Counted from the stretch's first letter, positions 9,462 to 20,386 are shown. The stretch is 64,000 bases of DNA from Erwinia tasmaniensis Et1/99 (GCF_000026185.1 NC_010694.1:1798001-1862000), one strand, 5' to 3'. Notes: generated from the letters alone by a model not told the origin. Made by a program: numbers and translations.

Positions 9462-10211
9462 ATGACGACGCTGATAAACGATTTACCCCGCCGCTCACCG
9501 TTGCCGCTGCTTGGCTCGATCCTACTGCATGGAGCGGTCATTGGGGCCATGCTGTATGCCTCCTTCCATCAGGTCGTGGACATGCCCAAAGCTTCTCAGC
9601 CAATCAGCGTATCGATGGTGGCACCTGAAATGCAGCCGGAGCCACAGGCAGCGCCGACAGATTTAGTGCCCGAACCGGAAGCCGCACCTGAACCCGAACC
9701 CGTACCGGAACCTCCCGTAACGGAGCCGGTGGCCATCCCGAAACCAGAACCAAAGCCTGAGCCCAAGCCAGAACCTAAACCTGAGCCTAAGCCCAAGCCG
9801 AAACCGGTGAAGAAGGAGGTGGTGAAGCCGAAGCCTCAGGTTAAGCCGCACCCGTCCGCGCCGCTTGAGACCCGGCCAGCCGAACAGACTAAACCGTCAA
9901 CCGCCCCGAAAAGTTCACCCTCACCGTCCAATGCAGTATCCGCCGGGCCGCGTGCGTTGAACGTAGGTAAGCCGTCTTATCCTGCCCGTGCGTTTGCACT
10001 GCGTATAGAAGGAAAGGTACGCGTGCAGTTTGACGTTGACGGAGCGGGGCAGGTAGACAACATCCGCATATTGTCCGCGGAACCGCGCAATATGTTTGAG
10101 CGTGAGGTGAAGCAGGCAATGCGCAAGTGGCGTTATGAAGCGGGGAAACCCGGAAAAGACCTCACCATGAACATCCAGTTTAAGATTAACGGTGGGTCCA
10201 GCATCGAGTAA
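9462..10211 (+). CDS. tonB: Energy transducer TonB
   Basis: Couples the proton-motive force, through ExbBD, to outer-membrane receptors for siderophores and vitamin B12. The product has 249 residues. A membrane anchor lies at about residues 12-32 and includes the SxxxH element (LLGSILLHG). A long Pro/Glu/Lys repeat (EPEPKPEPKPEPKP type) spans the periplasm, and the C-terminal TonB domain contains YPARAFALRIEGKVRVQFDV and MRKWRYEAGKPG. The ATG at 9462 is chosen because the anchor follows it at once and a Fur-type promoter lies just upstream; the reading frame stays open for 48 more codons to the left without TonB features. Confidence 0.95.
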   Translation: MTTLINDLPRRSPLPLLGSILLHGAVIGAMLYASFHQVVDMPKASQPISVSMVAPEMQPEPQAAPTDLVPEPEAAPEPEPVPEPPVTEPVAIPKPEPKPEPKPEPKPEPKPKPKPVKKEVVKPKPQVKPHPSAPLETRPAEQTKPSTAPKSSPSPSNAVSAGPRALNVGKPSYPARAFALRIEGKVRVQFDVDGAGQVDNIRILSAEPRNMFEREVKQAMRKWRYEAGKPGKDLTMNIQFKINGGSSIE

Positions 10212-10244
10212 AAATAAGACCGTGACACGCGGCATCCTGGTAAG

Positions 10245-10276
10245 CTCCGGGCGCAAATGTTTATCAGCGCCCGGAG
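10245..10276. terminator. Bidirectional-type hairpin between tonB and yciA
   Basis: Perfect 10-base GC-rich arms (CTCCGGGCGC / GCGCCCGGAG) with a 12-base loop lie between the convergent tonB and yciA genes. There is no long T-run on either strand. Confidence 0.6.
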
Positions 10277-10291
10277 ATAAACGTCAGGAAA

Positions 10292-10720
10292 TTATTTTTG
10301 CGGCTCCAGATCCTGGTGGTCTTTCCCCTGCGGCAACGGGCGGGGTTTTCCTTCCTTATCGACCGCAACGTAGATAAATACCGCTTCGGTGGTGCAGTAG
10401 CGTTGACCAATCGGTTCCGATGACACCTTTTTGATCCACACCTCAATATTGATCGTGATAGAGCTAGTGCCTGTACGAATGCAGCGCGCGTGGCAGGAAA
10501 CCACATCACCCACCGCAACCGGTTTCAAAAAGGTCATACCGTCAGCCCGTACGGTTACCACACGTCCTCCGGCCATTTCCTTGGCCAAAATAGCCCCGCC
10601 CATGTCCATTTGTGACATCAGCCAGCCGCCAAAAATATCGCCGTTCGCATTGGTATCAGCCGGCATGGCGAGCGTGCGCAGCACCATTTCGCCCTGCGGG
10701 GTTCTCTGTGATTCGCTCAT
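10292..10720 (-). CDS. yciA: Acyl-CoA thioesterase YciA
   Basis: Hotdog-fold thioesterase that hydrolyses a broad range of acyl-CoAs in the cytoplasm. The 142-residue product contains the conserved core LAMPADTNANGDIFGGWLMS, including the catalytic Asp region, then VTVRADGMTFLKPVAVGDVV and SEPIGQRYCTTEA, matching E. coli YciA. It is the last of the yciC-yciB-yciA group on the minus strand. Confidence 0.95.
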   Translation of the reverse strand: MSESQRTPQGEMVLRTLAMPADTNANGDIFGGWLMSQMDMGGAILAKEMAGGRVVTVRADGMTFLKPVAVGDVVSCHARCIRTGTSSITINIEVWIKKVSSEPIGQRYCTTEAVFIYVAVDKEGKPRPLPQGKDHQDLEPQK

Positions 10721-10796
10721 GATATGCTCTTTGAATGAGTTGCAGGTGTTGTCTTATTTTATCCGCCCGGCAAGAGGTTTGCCGGGCGACCCTCGG

Positions 10797-11333
10797 TTAC
10801 TTTTCGTCTTGTGGCATCAGGCGATAAATATAGATGCCGCTCAACAGGGTAAACAGCAGCGTCAGGCCGCTTAAGCCAAAGACTTTAAAGTTCATCCACG
10901 TATCCTGGGAAAGCCAGAACGCCACGTAAATATTGGCTAATCCGCAGGCCAGGAAAAACAGTGCCCAGGCTATGTTCAGGCGGCGCCAGGCGGTCGTCGG
11001 CAGCCTGATCTCTTTACCCAGCATCTTCTGGATCAACGGCTGCTGCATAAACCAGTGGCTGAACAGCAGGGCGAGAGTGAACAGCCCGTAAATAATGGTC
11101 ACCTTCCATTTTATAAAATCAGGATTGTGCAGGGCTATCGTCAGGGTGCCGAAGATGGCAACCAGGGCAAAGGTGAATAGCGCCATTTTTTCCACTTTGC
11201 GATAGAGCAGCCAGCTGACGGCGAGCGCGATAGCGGAAGCAACGATCAGCGCGCCGGACGCAACGAAAATGTCGTAGAGCTTGTAAAAAATAAAAAATAC
11301 CACGAGGGGGAGAAAGTCGAGCAACTGCTTCAT
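10797..11333 (-). CDS. yciB: Inner-membrane septation protein YciB (IspZ family)
   Basis: Polytopic inner-membrane protein of the septation protein A family. The 178-residue product has about five hydrophobic segments and the family start [21 protein letters not shown]. In E. coli, YciB interacts with cell-elongation and division proteins and affects envelope integrity. A GC-rich hairpin (10764-10788) lies between it and yciA. Confidence 0.94.
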   Translation of the reverse strand: MKQLLDFLPLVVFFIFYKLYDIFVASGALIVASAIALAVSWLLYRKVEKMALFTFALVAIFGTLTIALHNPDFIKWKVTIIYGLFTLALLFSHWFMQQPLIQKMLGKEIRLPTTAWRRLNIAWALFFLACGLANIYVAFWLSQDTWMNFKVFGLSGLTLLFTLLSGIYIYRLMPQDEK

Positions 11334-11409
11334 AGCGGCTTCCAGTAACAGGCGAATGCGAAAATATCATTATGCAATGAAATGCCTCAGTCGAGGCATT
11401 CACTGTTCA

Positions 11410-12147
11410 TTAACGTAACAGCATATACAGACGAGACAAATAAATAATTATTATGGCTGAAAGCAGGTTGCTCAGCGCATTGATCACCACGGATGCCACG
11501 TCCGGTGGCAGCACCAGCAGCGCAGAGGCCAGCAGCAGCAGGAGCAGTTTTGCCACGATCCAAAGCATAACCGCGGGAGCGATGGTTTTCATGTGGCTCC
11601 AGCCGAGGCGAACGCTGGTGCGCATCGCCGCGAAGACGCCGACCTTCTCCGTGGTCATAATCATCGGTGACAGTGCCAGAGTGATCGCCAGCAGGACGCC
11701 CGGAACCACCAGAACCATAAAGCCGAGCTGTATCACCAGCGTCATCAGGAAGGTCAGCAGCAGCAGACGTGCCAGATAAGGCGCGGATGCGCCAATAGCG
11801 CGAAGTGCGCTGACCCGCTGCCCGGACGAGACCATCGGGATCAGGCTTAGCATACCGCCCAGCAGCAGCACATTCCCAACCAGAGAGGCAAAAGTCCCGG
11901 CGGCAGACGCGTGTAGCAGCACCTGCTGCTGCTCTGGCGACATGCCGCGCACTATCTCCATCAGGCTGCTGGCAGAATCCGCCATTCCATCACCGAGGAT
12001 CTGCATCTGATCGGCGCCTGGCGTCAACGCCTTGCCGATAAGCATGGTGATAAATGAAGTCAGCAACGCCATCAATACGATGGTGACCAGCTGGTGGCGG
12101 AAAAAATTTCCCGTGTCACGGTATAGCGAACCCGCCGTGATTGACAT
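11410..12147 (-). CDS. yciC: Inner-membrane protein YciC (UPF0259)
   Basis: Membrane protein of 245 residues with several long hydrophobic segments, matching E. coli YciC from [20 protein letters not shown] through the [20 protein letters not shown] region. The function is not well defined; loss in E. coli combined with other envelope mutations affects membrane homeostasis. It is separated by 76 bases from yciB. Confidence 0.9.
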   Translation of the reverse strand: MSITAGSLYRDTGNFFRHQLVTIVLMALLTSFITMLIGKALTPGADQMQILGDGMADSASSLMEIVRGMSPEQQQVLLHASAAGTFASLVGNVLLLGGMLSLIPMVSSGQRVSALRAIGASAPYLARLLLLTFLMTLVIQLGFMVLVVPGVLLAITLALSPMIMTTEKVGVFAAMRTSVRLGWSHMKTIAPAVMLWIVAKLLLLLLASALLVLPPDVASVVINALSNLLSAIIIIYLSRLYMLLR

Positions 12148-12370
12148 GTACTCTCCTTGATAAGGCCGGTTTAAAGACCCGGAGATTGTACATGCTCTAA
12201 AGGGGTACTGGCACCTTGATTGACATAACTTTCGTTTAGAAAGGCAATTAGCCAGGGAGAGCGCCTTAACGCTGCGTAACGTCAGCGTATCGTCACGGTG
12301 AGCGACAGGTATATAAGGGCCAATGACTGGCCTTTGGAATGGGATCCGGCGGCCCAGACCGTTGCCGAAA

Positions 12371-12384
12371 TTGATCTAAATCAA
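12371..12384 (+). promoter_or_regulatory. FNR box upstream of ompW
   Basis: TTGATCTAAATCAA is a perfect match to the FNR consensus (TTGAT-N4-ATCAA). It lies about 150 bases before the ompW start, in a 385-base intergenic region with no other gene. A site centred near -41 would put the start of transcription at about 12419, with TATTGT at about 12406-12411 as a possible -10. E. coli ompW is also FNR-activated. Confidence 0.75.
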
Positions 12385-12532
12385 CTCTTTGTTTTATATC
12401 GACTTTATTGTCATCGATTCGCATGATCTTTGGCGTTAATCGGGGTAAAAATGTGTCGCCTGATTTTGCTAAAGGCCCCTACGCGGGTCATATCAGGACA
12501 ATACGATAAAAATTTAAAGCAGAGGAGTGGTG

Positions 12533-13165
12533 ATGAAGTTGAGAGCACTCGCACTGGCGGTCATCGCCGTGCTTCCGGTCGTCGCGTCGGCCCATCAGGC
12601 CGGGGATTTCTTTATGCGAGCAGGGTCGGCGACCGTGCGTCCAACCAGCGGATCTGATGATGTGCTGGGACTGGGTGAATTCAGCGTTGATAATAACACC
12701 CAGCTTGGCCTGACCTTGACCTGGATGGCAACCGATCATATTGGTATTGAATTACTGGGAGCCACGCCGTTTCGCCACAAAGTGGGGCTTGGTCCAACCG
12801 GTACGCTGGCGACGGTGCGCCAGCTGCCGCCGACGCTGATGGCGCAGTGGTACTTTATGGATGATGCCAGTAAATGGCAGCCGTATGCGGGGATCGGCGT
12901 CAACTACACGATGTTCTACCATACCGACTTCAACCAGACGGGGCGCGATGCGGGGCTGAGCGATCTGAGCGTAAAAAACAGCTGGGGAGTGGCCGGGCAG
13001 GTGGGCATGGACTACCAGCTGACGCCTGAATGGATGCTGAACGCCTCGCTGTGGTACATGAACATCGACACTAAGGTGAGCTTCAACGCCGGGGACAGCC
13101 GACAGAGCATTGATACCCGCATCAATCCCTGGGTATTCTTTATCGGTGCGGGTTACCGCTTCTAA
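12533..13165 (+). CDS. ompW: Outer-membrane protein OmpW
   Basis: Small eight-stranded beta-barrel of the outer membrane, associated with transport of small hydrophobic molecules and with stress and oxygen responses. The product has 210 residues, with a signal peptide of about 21 residues ending ASA before HQAGDFF. The OmpW core (FSVDNNTQLGLTLTWMATDHIGIELLGATPF) follows, and the protein ends in a terminal aromatic (GAGYRF), as required for barrel insertion. The ATG at 12533 is preferred over two in-frame GTG codons just upstream because of the AGAGGAG ribosome site. Confidence 0.96.
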   Translation: MKLRALALAVIAVLPVVASAHQAGDFFMRAGSATVRPTSGSDDVLGLGEFSVDNNTQLGLTLTWMATDHIGIELLGATPFRHKVGLGPTGTLATVRQLPPTLMAQWYFMDDASKWQPYAGIGVNYTMFYHTDFNQTGRDAGLSDLSVKNSWGVAGQVGMDYQLTPEWMLNASLWYMNIDTKVSFNAGDSRQSIDTRINPWVFFIGAGYRF

Positions 13166-13178
13166 CGGAATTAAAAAA

Positions 13179-13200
13179 GGCGCGAGAGTCGCGCCTTATT
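13179..13200 (+). terminator. Terminator after ompW
   Basis: GGCGCGA/TCGCGCC arms with a GAG loop, preceded by an A-run and followed by TTATT. It could serve both ompW and the convergent lipoprotein gene. Confidence 0.7.
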
Positions 13201-13215
13201 GAAGAGTGTTACTGA

Positions 13216-13530
13216 TTACTTAATCTGCATATTATTGACAACAGATTTCACACCGGCTACGCCACGGGTAACCTGCACCGCACGATTTGCTGCCTGAGGT
13301 GAGATAACAAAGCCACTCAGCTGAACACGGCCTTTAAACGTCTCGACGTTGATTTCGGTCGACTTGAGTGATTTATCGCCCAGCAGCGCCGTTTTAACCT
13401 TAGTGGTGACTACCGTATCATCAATATAACCGCCGGTACCTTCTTTCGTCGCGGTGGGTGCACAGGCACTGACAGATAACGCGACAACGGCGGCAATGAC
13501 CATACCGGACAAGACTTTAAACCATTTCAT
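13216..13530 (-). CDS. BON-domain lipoprotein
   Basis: A 104-residue periplasmic lipoprotein. It has a signal sequence with lipobox LSVSAC (Cys23) followed by one BON domain (IDDTVVTTKVKTALLGDKSLK, then INVETFKGRVQLSGFV and VAGVKSVVNNM). It is related to the OsmY/YraP family, whose BON domains bind phospholipid or interact with the envelope. It is not recognised as a named E. coli gene in this position. It lies between ompW and the trp operon, transcribed toward ompW. Confidence 0.85.
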   Translation of the reverse strand: MKWFKVLSGMVIAAVVALSVSACAPTATKEGTGGYIDDTVVTTKVKTALLGDKSLKSTEINVETFKGRVQLSGFVISPQAANRAVQVTRGVAGVKSVVNNMQIK

Positions 13531-13640
13531 TGCATCACTCCCTGTTATTACATTTTTTTAGGTTATAACCGACAAAAGGCGGTCTTCGATAAGCTTTGTC
13601 TACAACCGCAATAAATGCAAATTTTCAGTGGTGATAAACA

Positions 13641-13674
13641 GAAAGAAAATAACGCCTTACCGCGAAGATAAGGC
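13641..13674 (-). terminator. trp operon terminator
   Basis: Reading the minus strand after trpA: GCCTTA, a 9-base loop, TAAGGC, then GTTATTTTCTTTC. Position and U-rich tail fit an intrinsic terminator for the trp operon. Confidence 0.75.
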
Positions 13675-13685
13675 ATCTTACTGGA

Positions 13686-14492
13686 TTAGCTCCGGGTCGC
13701 TGCCTTCAGGCTGGCGGCAAAGGCGGTCAGCTCCGACAGCATCAGCGCAGGGTCGTTCAGGTGCTTCTCGATGATCCTGACCACCGCTGAGCCTGAAATA
13801 GCGCCTGCCGCCCCGGCGGAAATCGCCTGCTGCACCTGTGAAGCTTCAGAAATACCAAAGCCCTGCAGTGCCGGGGCAGCGTGATATTCGCGCAGTTTAT
13901 CCACCAGATGTTTAAGCGGCAGGCTGGCGCGGGTTTCTGAACCGGTCACCCCGGCACGGGACAGCAGATAGGTATAACCCCGACCGTGAGAGGAAATTTC
14001 ACGCAGCAAATCGTCACCGGCGTTTGGCGGGCAGATGAAAATTGGCGCAACGTTGTGTCGCATCGCTGCCTGGCGGAAAGGCGCAGACTCTTCAACCGGC
14101 ACATCGGCCACCAGCACCGAATCCACGCCAACCTGCTGGCAACGGGCATAGAAGCTATCAATGCCGTTGGAAAACACCAGGTTAGCGTACATCAGCAGGC
14201 CAATCGGCATGTCCGGGTATTTCTGGCGGATAGCCGCCAGCATGTCAAAACAGTGCTCTGGCGTGACGCCGGCCGCGAAGGCGCGCAGGTTTGCATTCTG
14301 GATGGTGGGGCCATCCGCCAGCGGATCGGAGAAAGGGATACCCAGCTCAAGGGCATCGGCACCGCCCGCCACCAGCGCGTCGATAATCTGCAACGACAGC
14401 TCCGGCGTTGGGTCGCCGAGGGTGACGAAGGGAACAAACGCGCCCTCCTGTTTTTCGGCCAGGCGTTTGAAACAGAGATCGTAACGCTCCAT
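13686..14492 (-). CDS. trpA: Tryptophan synthase alpha subunit
   Basis: Cleaves indole-3-glycerol phosphate to indole, which is channelled to TrpB. The 268-residue TIM barrel contains the catalytic Glu49 and Asp60 within [16 protein letters not shown], and the phosphate-binding GFGIS and GAISGSA loops near the C-terminus. The start overlaps the trpB stop (ATGA), a typical coupled alpha/beta pair. It is the last gene of the operon. Confidence 0.98.
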   Translation of the reverse strand: MERYDLCFKRLAEKQEGAFVPFVTLGDPTPELSLQIIDALVAGGADALELGIPFSDPLADGPTIQNANLRAFAAGVTPEHCFDMLAAIRQKYPDMPIGLLMYANLVFSNGIDSFYARCQQVGVDSVLVADVPVEESAPFRQAAMRHNVAPIFICPPNAGDDLLREISSHGRGYTYLLSRAGVTGSETRASLPLKHLVDKLREYHAAPALQGFGISEASQVQQAISAGAAGAISGSAVVRIIEKHLNDPALMLSELTAFAASLKAATRS

Positions 14493-15682
14493 CAGATTTC
14501 TCCCTTAGCGGTAAGGATGTCGTGCACGGTGAAAATATCTTTGTCACCCCGTCCGGAAAGATTAACCACCAGCAGCTGCTCTTTTTCCGGGGCCTCGCGC
14601 ATCATCTTCAGCGCATGGGCCAGCGCGTGCGAAGACTCCAGCGCCGGGATGATCCCTTCGCTACGGCACAGCGCTTTGAAGGCGTCCAGCGCTTCTTCAT
14701 CGGTGATCGACACGTAGTTCGCCCGGCCGATACTGTTAAGATGCGCATGCTGCGGCCCGACGGAAGGGAAGTCGAGACCGGCTGAAATAGAATAAGATTC
14801 TTCGATCTGCCCGTCTGCGGTTTGCATCATCGGCGACTTCATACCGAAATAAATACCCACGCGTCCGTGCTTGAGCGGAGCGCCATGTTCGCCGCTTTCA
14901 ATACCGTGACCGCCTGGCTCCACGCCAATCAGCTCGACGCCCGGCTCATCGATAAAGTCGGCAAACATGCCGATGGCGTTCGAACCCCCGCCGACGCAGG
15001 CTATCACGGCATCGGGCAGGCGACCTTCCTGTTGCAGGATCTGGGCTTTGGTCTCTTCACCAATCATGCGCTGGAATTCGCGCACGATGGTCGGGAACGG
15101 ATGCGGGCCTGCTGCGGTGCCCAGCATATAGTGAGCGGTTTCATAGCTGCCGGACCAGTCGCGCAGCGCTTCATTGCAGGCATCTTTCAGGGTGGCGGAA
15201 CCGCTGTGCACCGGGATCACTTCTGCGCCCATCAGACGCATACGGAACAAATTAGGCGACTGGCGTTCAATGTCCTTCGCGCCCATATAAATACGGCATT
15301 TCAGGCCAAGCAGCGCGCAGGCCAGCGCCGAGGCAACGCCGTGCTGACCGGCTCCCGTTTCGGCAATAATTTCTTTTTTGCCCATGCGTTTTGCCAGCAA
15401 CGCCTGGCCAAGGACCTGGTTAGTCTTGTGCGCGCCGCCGTGCAGTAGGTCTTCACGCTTGAGATAAAGGCGCGTTTTGCTGCCTTTGGTCAGGTTCAGA
15501 CATCGCGTCAGCGCGGTAGGACGTCCGGCATAATTTTTCAGCAGGTCGGTAAATTCGGCTTGGAATGCCGGGTCGCTCTGCGCGCTGATAAAGGCATCTT
15601 CCAGCTGCAGCAGGGCAGGCATCAGGATCTGCGGCACATACATACCGCCAAACTCACCAAAATAAGGATTTAAACGTGTCAT
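14492..15682 (-). CDS. trpB: Tryptophan synthase beta subunit
   Basis: PLP enzyme that condenses indole with serine to give tryptophan. It has 396 residues; the PLP lysine is Lys86 in HGGAHKTNQ, with phosphate loop GGGSNA and the ETGAGQHG loop. It is next to trpA with a four-base overlap and 14 bases after trpCF. Confidence 0.98.
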   Translation of the reverse strand: MTRLNPYFGEFGGMYVPQILMPALLQLEDAFISAQSDPAFQAEFTDLLKNYAGRPTALTRCLNLTKGSKTRLYLKREDLLHGGAHKTNQVLGQALLAKRMGKKEIIAETGAGQHGVASALACALLGLKCRIYMGAKDIERQSPNLFRMRLMGAEVIPVHSGSATLKDACNEALRDWSGSYETAHYMLGTAAGPHPFPTIVREFQRMIGEETKAQILQQEGRLPDAVIACVGGGSNAIGMFADFIDEPGVELIGVEPGGHGIESGEHGAPLKHGRVGIYFGMKSPMMQTADGQIEESYSISAGLDFPSVGPQHAHLNSIGRANYVSITDEEALDAFKALCRSEGIIPALESSHALAHALKMMREAPEKEQLLVVNLSGRGDKDIFTVHDILTAKGEI

Positions 15683-15696
15683 GTTGTCTCTCTTAA

Positions 15697-17058
15697 TCAG
15701 TAGGCTTTCAGCGTCTGGAACACGGAAGCCATTTTTGCCGCATCTTTGATGCCGGGTTCGCTTTCCAGGCCGGAATTAAAGTCCAGACCGGCACAGCCCT
15801 GCTGGGCGGCCAGCACGCAGTTATCCGCACCCAGGCCACCGGCCAGCAGGACGTTATCCAGCTTCTCATCCTTTAACAGCGACCAGTCAAAGGCTTTACC
15901 GCTGCCGCCATTTCCCTGGTCGAATACGTAGCGATCGACGTGCGGCCAGTCGCGCGCGGGCAGGCTGGTGCTGATGCTAAAGGCTTTCCAGATCTGCACA
16001 TTGGCCGGCAGGTCGGCGCGCAGCCGGCTGATATACTCACGGTCTTCATCGCCGTGCAGCTGTACCGCATGCAGGTTAAGCCGCTGCGCCATAGTGACAA
16101 CGTCACTTGTGCTGTTATTGCGGAACACGCCAACATACTTCAGTGCGGCGGCGGCGATCACTTCCTGGGCCCGTGTTACGTCAATCTGACGCGGCGAGCC
16201 GGCGGCAAAGATCAGCCCACCGTAAATAGCCCCGCACTCCAGCGCGCTCTGCGCATCCTGTGGCCGGGTTAGCCCACATACCTTGTTGTCGCCAACGATC
16301 ACCCGCCGTACGGCAGCGGCGAGGTTATCTTCAGACATCAGCGCCGAACCTATCAGGAAGCCGTTGGCAAAATGGCTCAGCTCGCGCACCTGGGCATAGC
16401 TGTTGATACCAGACTCACTGATGACCGTGACGCCATGGGCCACTTTGGGTGCCAGGCGGCGGGTGCGATCCAGGTCGATAGACAGATCGCGCAGATCGCG
16501 ATTGTTAATGCCGACCACTTTAGCGCCCAGCGCGGTGGCGCGCTCAAGTTCTTCATCGCTGATGGCTTCCGTCAGTACGCCCATATTCAGGCTGTGCGCT
16601 ACGGCCGCCAGCTGGCGATACTGCTCGTCGTTCACGACCGATAGCATCAGCAGAATGGCGTCAGCCTGAGAGTAGCGCGCCAGATAGATCTGATACGGGT
16701 CGATAATAAAGTCTTTGCACAGCACCGGCTGACTGACGGCGGCACTGACGATGGGGAGAAAGTCGAAGCTCCCCTGGAAATACTTCTCGTCGGTCAATAC
16801 GGATATCGCCGAGGCATAATCCCGATACACTCCGGCAATGACCGCCGGGTCAAAGTCCTTACGGATCATCCCTTTGGACGGAGAGGCCTTTTTGCATTCG
16901 AGAATAAATGCGGTACGCGTGCCCTTCAGGGCGTCGTAGAAACTGCGCGTAGACGGCACAACATCATTTTGAAATGATGCCAGCGGCTGCTGCTGCTGGC
17001 GTGCCGCAAGCCAGACGGCTTTATCGCGTACAATTTGGTCAAGTACGGTTTCCTGCAT
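15697..17058 (-). CDS. trpC: Bifunctional indole-3-glycerol phosphate synthase / phosphoribosylanthranilate isomerase
   Basis: A fused TrpC-TrpF enzyme of 453 residues, the same length as in E. coli. The N-terminal IGPS barrel contains [13 protein letters not shown] and [12 protein letters not shown]. The C-terminal PRAI barrel begins around residue 256 with [11 protein letters not shown] and ends with [15 protein letters not shown]. It catalyses two consecutive steps of tryptophan synthesis. It starts 2 bases after the trpD stop. Confidence 0.98.
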   Translation of the reverse strand: MQETVLDQIVRDKAVWLAARQQQQPLASFQNDVVPSTRSFYDALKGTRTAFILECKKASPSKGMIRKDFDPAVIAGVYRDYASAISVLTDEKYFQGSFDFLPIVSAAVSQPVLCKDFIIDPYQIYLARYSQADAILLMLSVVNDEQYRQLAAVAHSLNMGVLTEAISDEELERATALGAKVVGINNRDLRDLSIDLDRTRRLAPKVAHGVTVISESGINSYAQVRELSHFANGFLIGSALMSEDNLAAAVRRVIVGDNKVCGLTRPQDAQSALECGAIYGGLIFAAGSPRQIDVTRAQEVIAAAALKYVGVFRNNSTSDVVTMAQRLNLHAVQLHGDEDREYISRLRADLPANVQIWKAFSISTSLPARDWPHVDRYVFDQGNGGSGKAFDWSLLKDEKLDNVLLAGGLGADNCVLAAQQGCAGLDFNSGLESEPGIKDAAKMASVFQTLKAY

Positions 17059-17060
17059 AA

Positions 17061-18059
17061 TTATCCTCTTTCTGCCAGTGCGGCCACATGCTGCCAGGCT
17101 TTGCCGCTACGAATGGTTGCCAGCGCCCGTTGAGCATTGTCCCGTAAATCTTCATGGCCAAACATTTTCAGCAGCAGGGCGACGTTTGCCGCCACGGCTT
17201 CTTCGTGAGCCAGCTGGCCTTTACCCTGGAGTAATCGCGTCAGAATGTCACGGTTTTCTTCCGGCGAACCCCCGGCCAGCGCCTCCTGCGGGTGACTGCT
17301 CAAACCGAAGTCGTCCGGCGTCAGCTGATAACGGGTTATCTCGCCGTCGCGCAGTTCAGCCACCTGTGTGGCACTGTGCAGCGCGACTTCATCCATTCCG
17401 CCGCCGTGTACTACCGCCGCACGCTGATAACCCAGCATCTTCAGCGTTTCGGCAATCGGCAGAACCAGCTGCGGACTGTAGACGCCGATCACCGCCAGCG
17501 GTGGACGCGCCGGGTTTATCAACGGCCCGAGCACATTGAAAATAGTGCGAGTTTTCAGCTCTTTGCGTACCGGCATCGCGTGGCGGAAACCGCTGTGATA
17601 CTGCGGGGCAAACAGGAAACAGACGTTCAGCTCATCCAGCGCCTGGCGCGCCTGTTCCGCCGGTAAATCGAGGCTGATGCCAAAGGCCGCGAGCAAATCT
17701 GACGAGCCGGACTGGCTGGAGACGCTGCGATTGCCGTGTTTCGCCACCTTTACGCCACAAGCCGCCGCGACAAAGGCGCTGGAGGTGGAGATATTGATGC
17801 TGTTACTGCCATCGCCGCCGGTGCCTACGATATCGGCAAAGGGATAATCCGGGCGCGGGAAGGGTTTGGCGTCGGCCAGCAGGGCGGTCGCCGCCCCGGC
17901 AATCTCCTGCGGCGTTTCGCCGCGCACCTTCATGGCTATCAGCGCGGCAGCCAGCTGGGTCGGGGCCAGCTGCCCGGTAATAATCGCGGTGAACAGCTGC
18001 TGGCTTTCGACCTGCGTCAGGACCTCTGACTGATATAATTTTTCCAGGATAGTATTCAT
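17061..18059 (-). CDS. trpD: Anthranilate phosphoribosyltransferase
   Basis: Transfers phosphoribose from PRPP to anthranilate. It has 332 residues, with the PRPP-binding motif [13 protein letters not shown], then [13 protein letters not shown] and the VHGGGMDE loop. The start [16 protein letters not shown] is at 18059; the frame is open for about 34 codons upstream but without family homology. Here trpD is a gene separate from trpG, unlike the fused trpGD of E. coli and Salmonella; the separate state is also known from Serratia and other enterobacteria. Confidence 0.97.
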   Translation of the reverse strand: MNTILEKLYQSEVLTQVESQQLFTAIITGQLAPTQLAAALIAMKVRGETPQEIAGAATALLADAKPFPRPDYPFADIVGTGGDGSNSINISTSSAFVAAACGVKVAKHGNRSVSSQSGSSDLLAAFGISLDLPAEQARQALDELNVCFLFAPQYHSGFRHAMPVRKELKTRTIFNVLGPLINPARPPLAVIGVYSPQLVLPIAETLKMLGYQRAAVVHGGGMDEVALHSATQVAELRDGEITRYQLTPDDFGLSSHPQEALAGGSPEENRDILTRLLQGKGQLAHEEAVAANVALLLKMFGHEDLRDNAQRALATIRSGKAWQHVAALAERG

Positions 18060-18073
18060 CAATGGCTCCTTGA

Positions 18074-18652
18074 TTACGCCAGCGCCCAGGCGAGGGTTTG
18101 TTCCAGCAGTCGTGCCCCCTGGCTGGTCAGAATGGATTCCGGATGGAACTGGAAGCCGCATACGCGGTTAGCGTCATCGCGCACCGCCATCACCATATCG
18201 TTAAAGGTGGCATTGACGGTCAGTCCGGCGGGAATATTGCTGCCGACCAGAGAGTGATAGCGCGCTACCGGCAGCGGGTTGCTCAGTCCGGCAAACATCC
18301 CCCGATCGTCATGAGTGATGGCGGAGGCCTTACCATGCAGGATTTCCCCGGCCTGGCCCACGTGGCCGCCGTAAGCTTCGACTATCGCCTGATGTCCCAG
18401 GCAGATGCCCACTATCGGCAGGCGGCCGCGCAGCTGCCGGAGTAGCTCTGGCATACAGCCCGCTTGCGAAGGAGCACCGGGGCCGGGCGACAGCACCAGC
18501 ACCGGATTTTCCATCTTTTCCAGGCGAGCAATCAGGGTCTCTGCCGGCACGTTATTACGGTAGATCGTCACCTGATGGCCGAAGGTACGCAGCTGGTCAA
18601 CGAGGTTGTAGGTGAATGAGTCAAAGTTATCAAGCAGCAGAATATCGGCCAT
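18074..18652 (-). CDS. trpG: Anthranilate synthase component II (glutamine amidotransferase)
   Basis: Supplies ammonia from glutamine to TrpE. This class I amidotransferase has 192 residues, with nucleophile Cys84 in GICLGHQA and the His/Glu pair in FQFHPESIL. Its start overlaps the trpE stop (ATGA). It is an independent gene ending 14 bases before trpD, so the E. coli-type fusion has not occurred in this lineage. Confidence 0.97.
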   Translation of the reverse strand: MADILLLDNFDSFTYNLVDQLRTFGHQVTIYRNNVPAETLIARLEKMENPVLVLSPGPGAPSQAGCMPELLRQLRGRLPIVGICLGHQAIVEAYGGHVGQAGEILHGKASAITHDDRGMFAGLSNPLPVARYHSLVGSNIPAGLTVNATFNDMVMAVRDDANRVCGFQFHPESILTSQGARLLEQTLAWALA

Positions 18653-20214
18653 CAGAAAATCTCCTGGCAATGATGAGCGGTAGCGATGGCGCGCAGAACC
18701 GCACGCGCTTTATTGCGGCTTTCATCCGCTTCCGCCTGCGGATTAGAGTCCAGTACGACGCCGGCACCGGCCTGTACCGTTGCCATGCCGTCTTCTACGT
18801 ACGCAGAGCGGATGACGATACAGGTGTCGAGATCGCCGCTGGCGGTGAAGTAACCCACCGCGCCGCCGTAGCTGCCGCGCCTTGTGCCTTCGGCTTTGGC
18901 AATCAGCTGCATGGCACGCACTTTTGGCGCACCGCTCAGCGTGCCCATGTTCATACAGGCGCGATAGGCGTGGAGTACGTCGATATCGTTGCGCAGCTGG
19001 CCGACAACGCGAGAGACCAGGTGCATCACGAAGGTGTAGCGATCGACTTTGGTCAGGTCGGCAACATATCGCGTGCCGGGCTGACAGATACGCGCCAGAT
19101 CGTTACGCGCCAGGTCGACTAGCATCAGATGTTCGGCCATCTCTTTATGATCTGTGCGCATCTCCAGCTCGATACGGCTGTCAAGATCGCGGTCAAGCGA
19201 GCCGTCCGCGTGACGTCCACGCGGGCGCGTGCCGGCAATCGGGTAGATTTCGATTTGATTGCTGGCGGCTTCGTATTTCAGCGAGCTCTCCGGCGAGGCG
19301 CCAAACAGGCTGAAGTCACGATCCTGCATAAAGAACATATACGGGCTGGGATTGCTGTTTTTCAACGTGTCATAAGCGGCCAGCGGTGACGGGCACGGCA
19401 GGGAAAAGCGGCGAGAGGGCACAACCTGAAAAATTTCTCCTATGCGGATGGCCTCCTGCATTTGGCGCACCACGGCGCAGTATTCCTCATCGCTCTGGCT
19501 GACGCTAAGCCGCATGCTGTCGACCTTTTGCACCGGTAAAGCGTCTGCGGGATTTGTCATCTGGTCATGCAGCTGTTTTATGCGGCTTTGCAGGCGCAGG
19601 AACTCAGACGCTTCGGAAGTAAACAGGCTGGCCTGCAGGCGGGCAGTCTGCGTTTGATGATCGATAACCAGCAGGGTTTCCGCCAGATAGAAGCAGTAGT
19701 CCGGGCAGCGCTGCTGGTTGTTGAGTTCAGGCAGCTTTTCAAAACCGGCGACCAGATCGTAGGCAAACAGCCCGCCAAACAGCATGGCCTCGCGCTCTTC
19801 CTGCGGAGACTGAACCAGCGTGGGGATCAGGCGTAGCGCATCAAACACTGACAGGGTGCGCAGATTAGCATCTTCATCCTGGAGCTCGTCATTGAGGGGG
19901 AAGACCAGCTCACGGCCGTCAGGATGCACACGGTTGGTCACCGAAGAAGGCAATACGGCGTCCAGCAGGGGCAGCAGCGCTCGACCGTTGGCCGACAGTG
20001 CCGCGATCTGCACGCGATTATCCAGCGCGCTGATGCGCAGCGCACTGTCAACAATCAGCAGGCTTTTCAGATTGCATTTACTGTCAACATCGGCAGACTC
20101 CAGCAGCAGCGTTTCTGAACGCGCCGCGCAGAGCTGATGGAAAACCGCAGCCGGATCTTCACGATAGGGGGCGCTGGCGGTAATCAACTTCACTGTTGGT
20201 TTGACATTTTGCAT
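18652..20214 (-). CDS. trpE: Anthranilate synthase component I
   Basis: First committed enzyme of tryptophan synthesis; it converts chorismate to anthranilate with TrpG. The product has 520 residues. The N-terminal regulatory part contains the LLES feedback element near residue 37, and the chorismate-binding domain contains [24 protein letters not shown] and [23 protein letters not shown] motifs. It follows the attenuator at 20238-20262. Confidence 0.98.
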   Translation of the reverse strand: MQNVKPTVKLITASAPYREDPAAVFHQLCAARSETLLLESADVDSKCNLKSLLIVDSALRISALDNRVQIAALSANGRALLPLLDAVLPSSVTNRVHPDGRELVFPLNDELQDEDANLRTLSVFDALRLIPTLVQSPQEEREAMLFGGLFAYDLVAGFEKLPELNNQQRCPDYCFYLAETLLVIDHQTQTARLQASLFTSEASEFLRLQSRIKQLHDQMTNPADALPVQKVDSMRLSVSQSDEEYCAVVRQMQEAIRIGEIFQVVPSRRFSLPCPSPLAAYDTLKNSNPSPYMFFMQDRDFSLFGASPESSLKYEAASNQIEIYPIAGTRPRGRHADGSLDRDLDSRIELEMRTDHKEMAEHLMLVDLARNDLARICQPGTRYVADLTKVDRYTFVMHLVSRVVGQLRNDIDVLHAYRACMNMGTLSGAPKVRAMQLIAKAEGTRRGSYGGAVGYFTASGDLDTCIVIRSAYVEDGMATVQAGAGVVLDSNPQAEADESRNKARAVLRAIATAHHCQEIF

Positions 20215-20237
20215 AAGATGTTCTCTGTATTTTGCTC

Positions 20238-20262
20238 AAAAAAAAGCCCGCGTTATGCGGGC
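20238..20262 (-). terminator. trp attenuator
   Basis: On the minus strand: GCCCGC, loop ATAAC, GCGGGC, followed by eight T. It lies between trpL and trpE, 24 bases before trpE. It is the terminator (3:4) hairpin of a classical tryptophan attenuation region. Confidence 0.92.
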
Positions 20263-20308
20263 CTGAGTATCTGCACATCGTGATAACCGTGCATGACAGC
20301 TTCGCCCG

Positions 20309-20359
20309 TCAGGGAGAAGTGCGCCACCAGCCAGTCATTAAAGTGAATACGTATGCCAT
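20309..20359 (-). CDS. trpL: trp leader peptide
   Basis: A 16-residue leader, MAYVFTLMTGWWRTSP, with tandem Trp codons and the WWRTS ending shared with E. coli TrpL. A possible shorter version starts at the internal Met. Ribosome stalling at the two Trp codons under starvation would favour the antiterminator. It is followed about 50 bases later by the attenuator hairpin and preceded by an AGGG-type ribosome site. Confidence 0.92.
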   Translation of the reverse strand: MAYVFTLMTGWWRTSP

Positions 20360-20386
20360 GAGACAGATACCCTGTTTGTGAACTTG

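Noticed and set aside
9596..9851. Minus-strand frames rich in Gly/Ser or Leu/Arg opposite tonB
   Set aside because: They are antisense reads of the Pro/Glu/Lys repeat of TonB, with no signals of their own.
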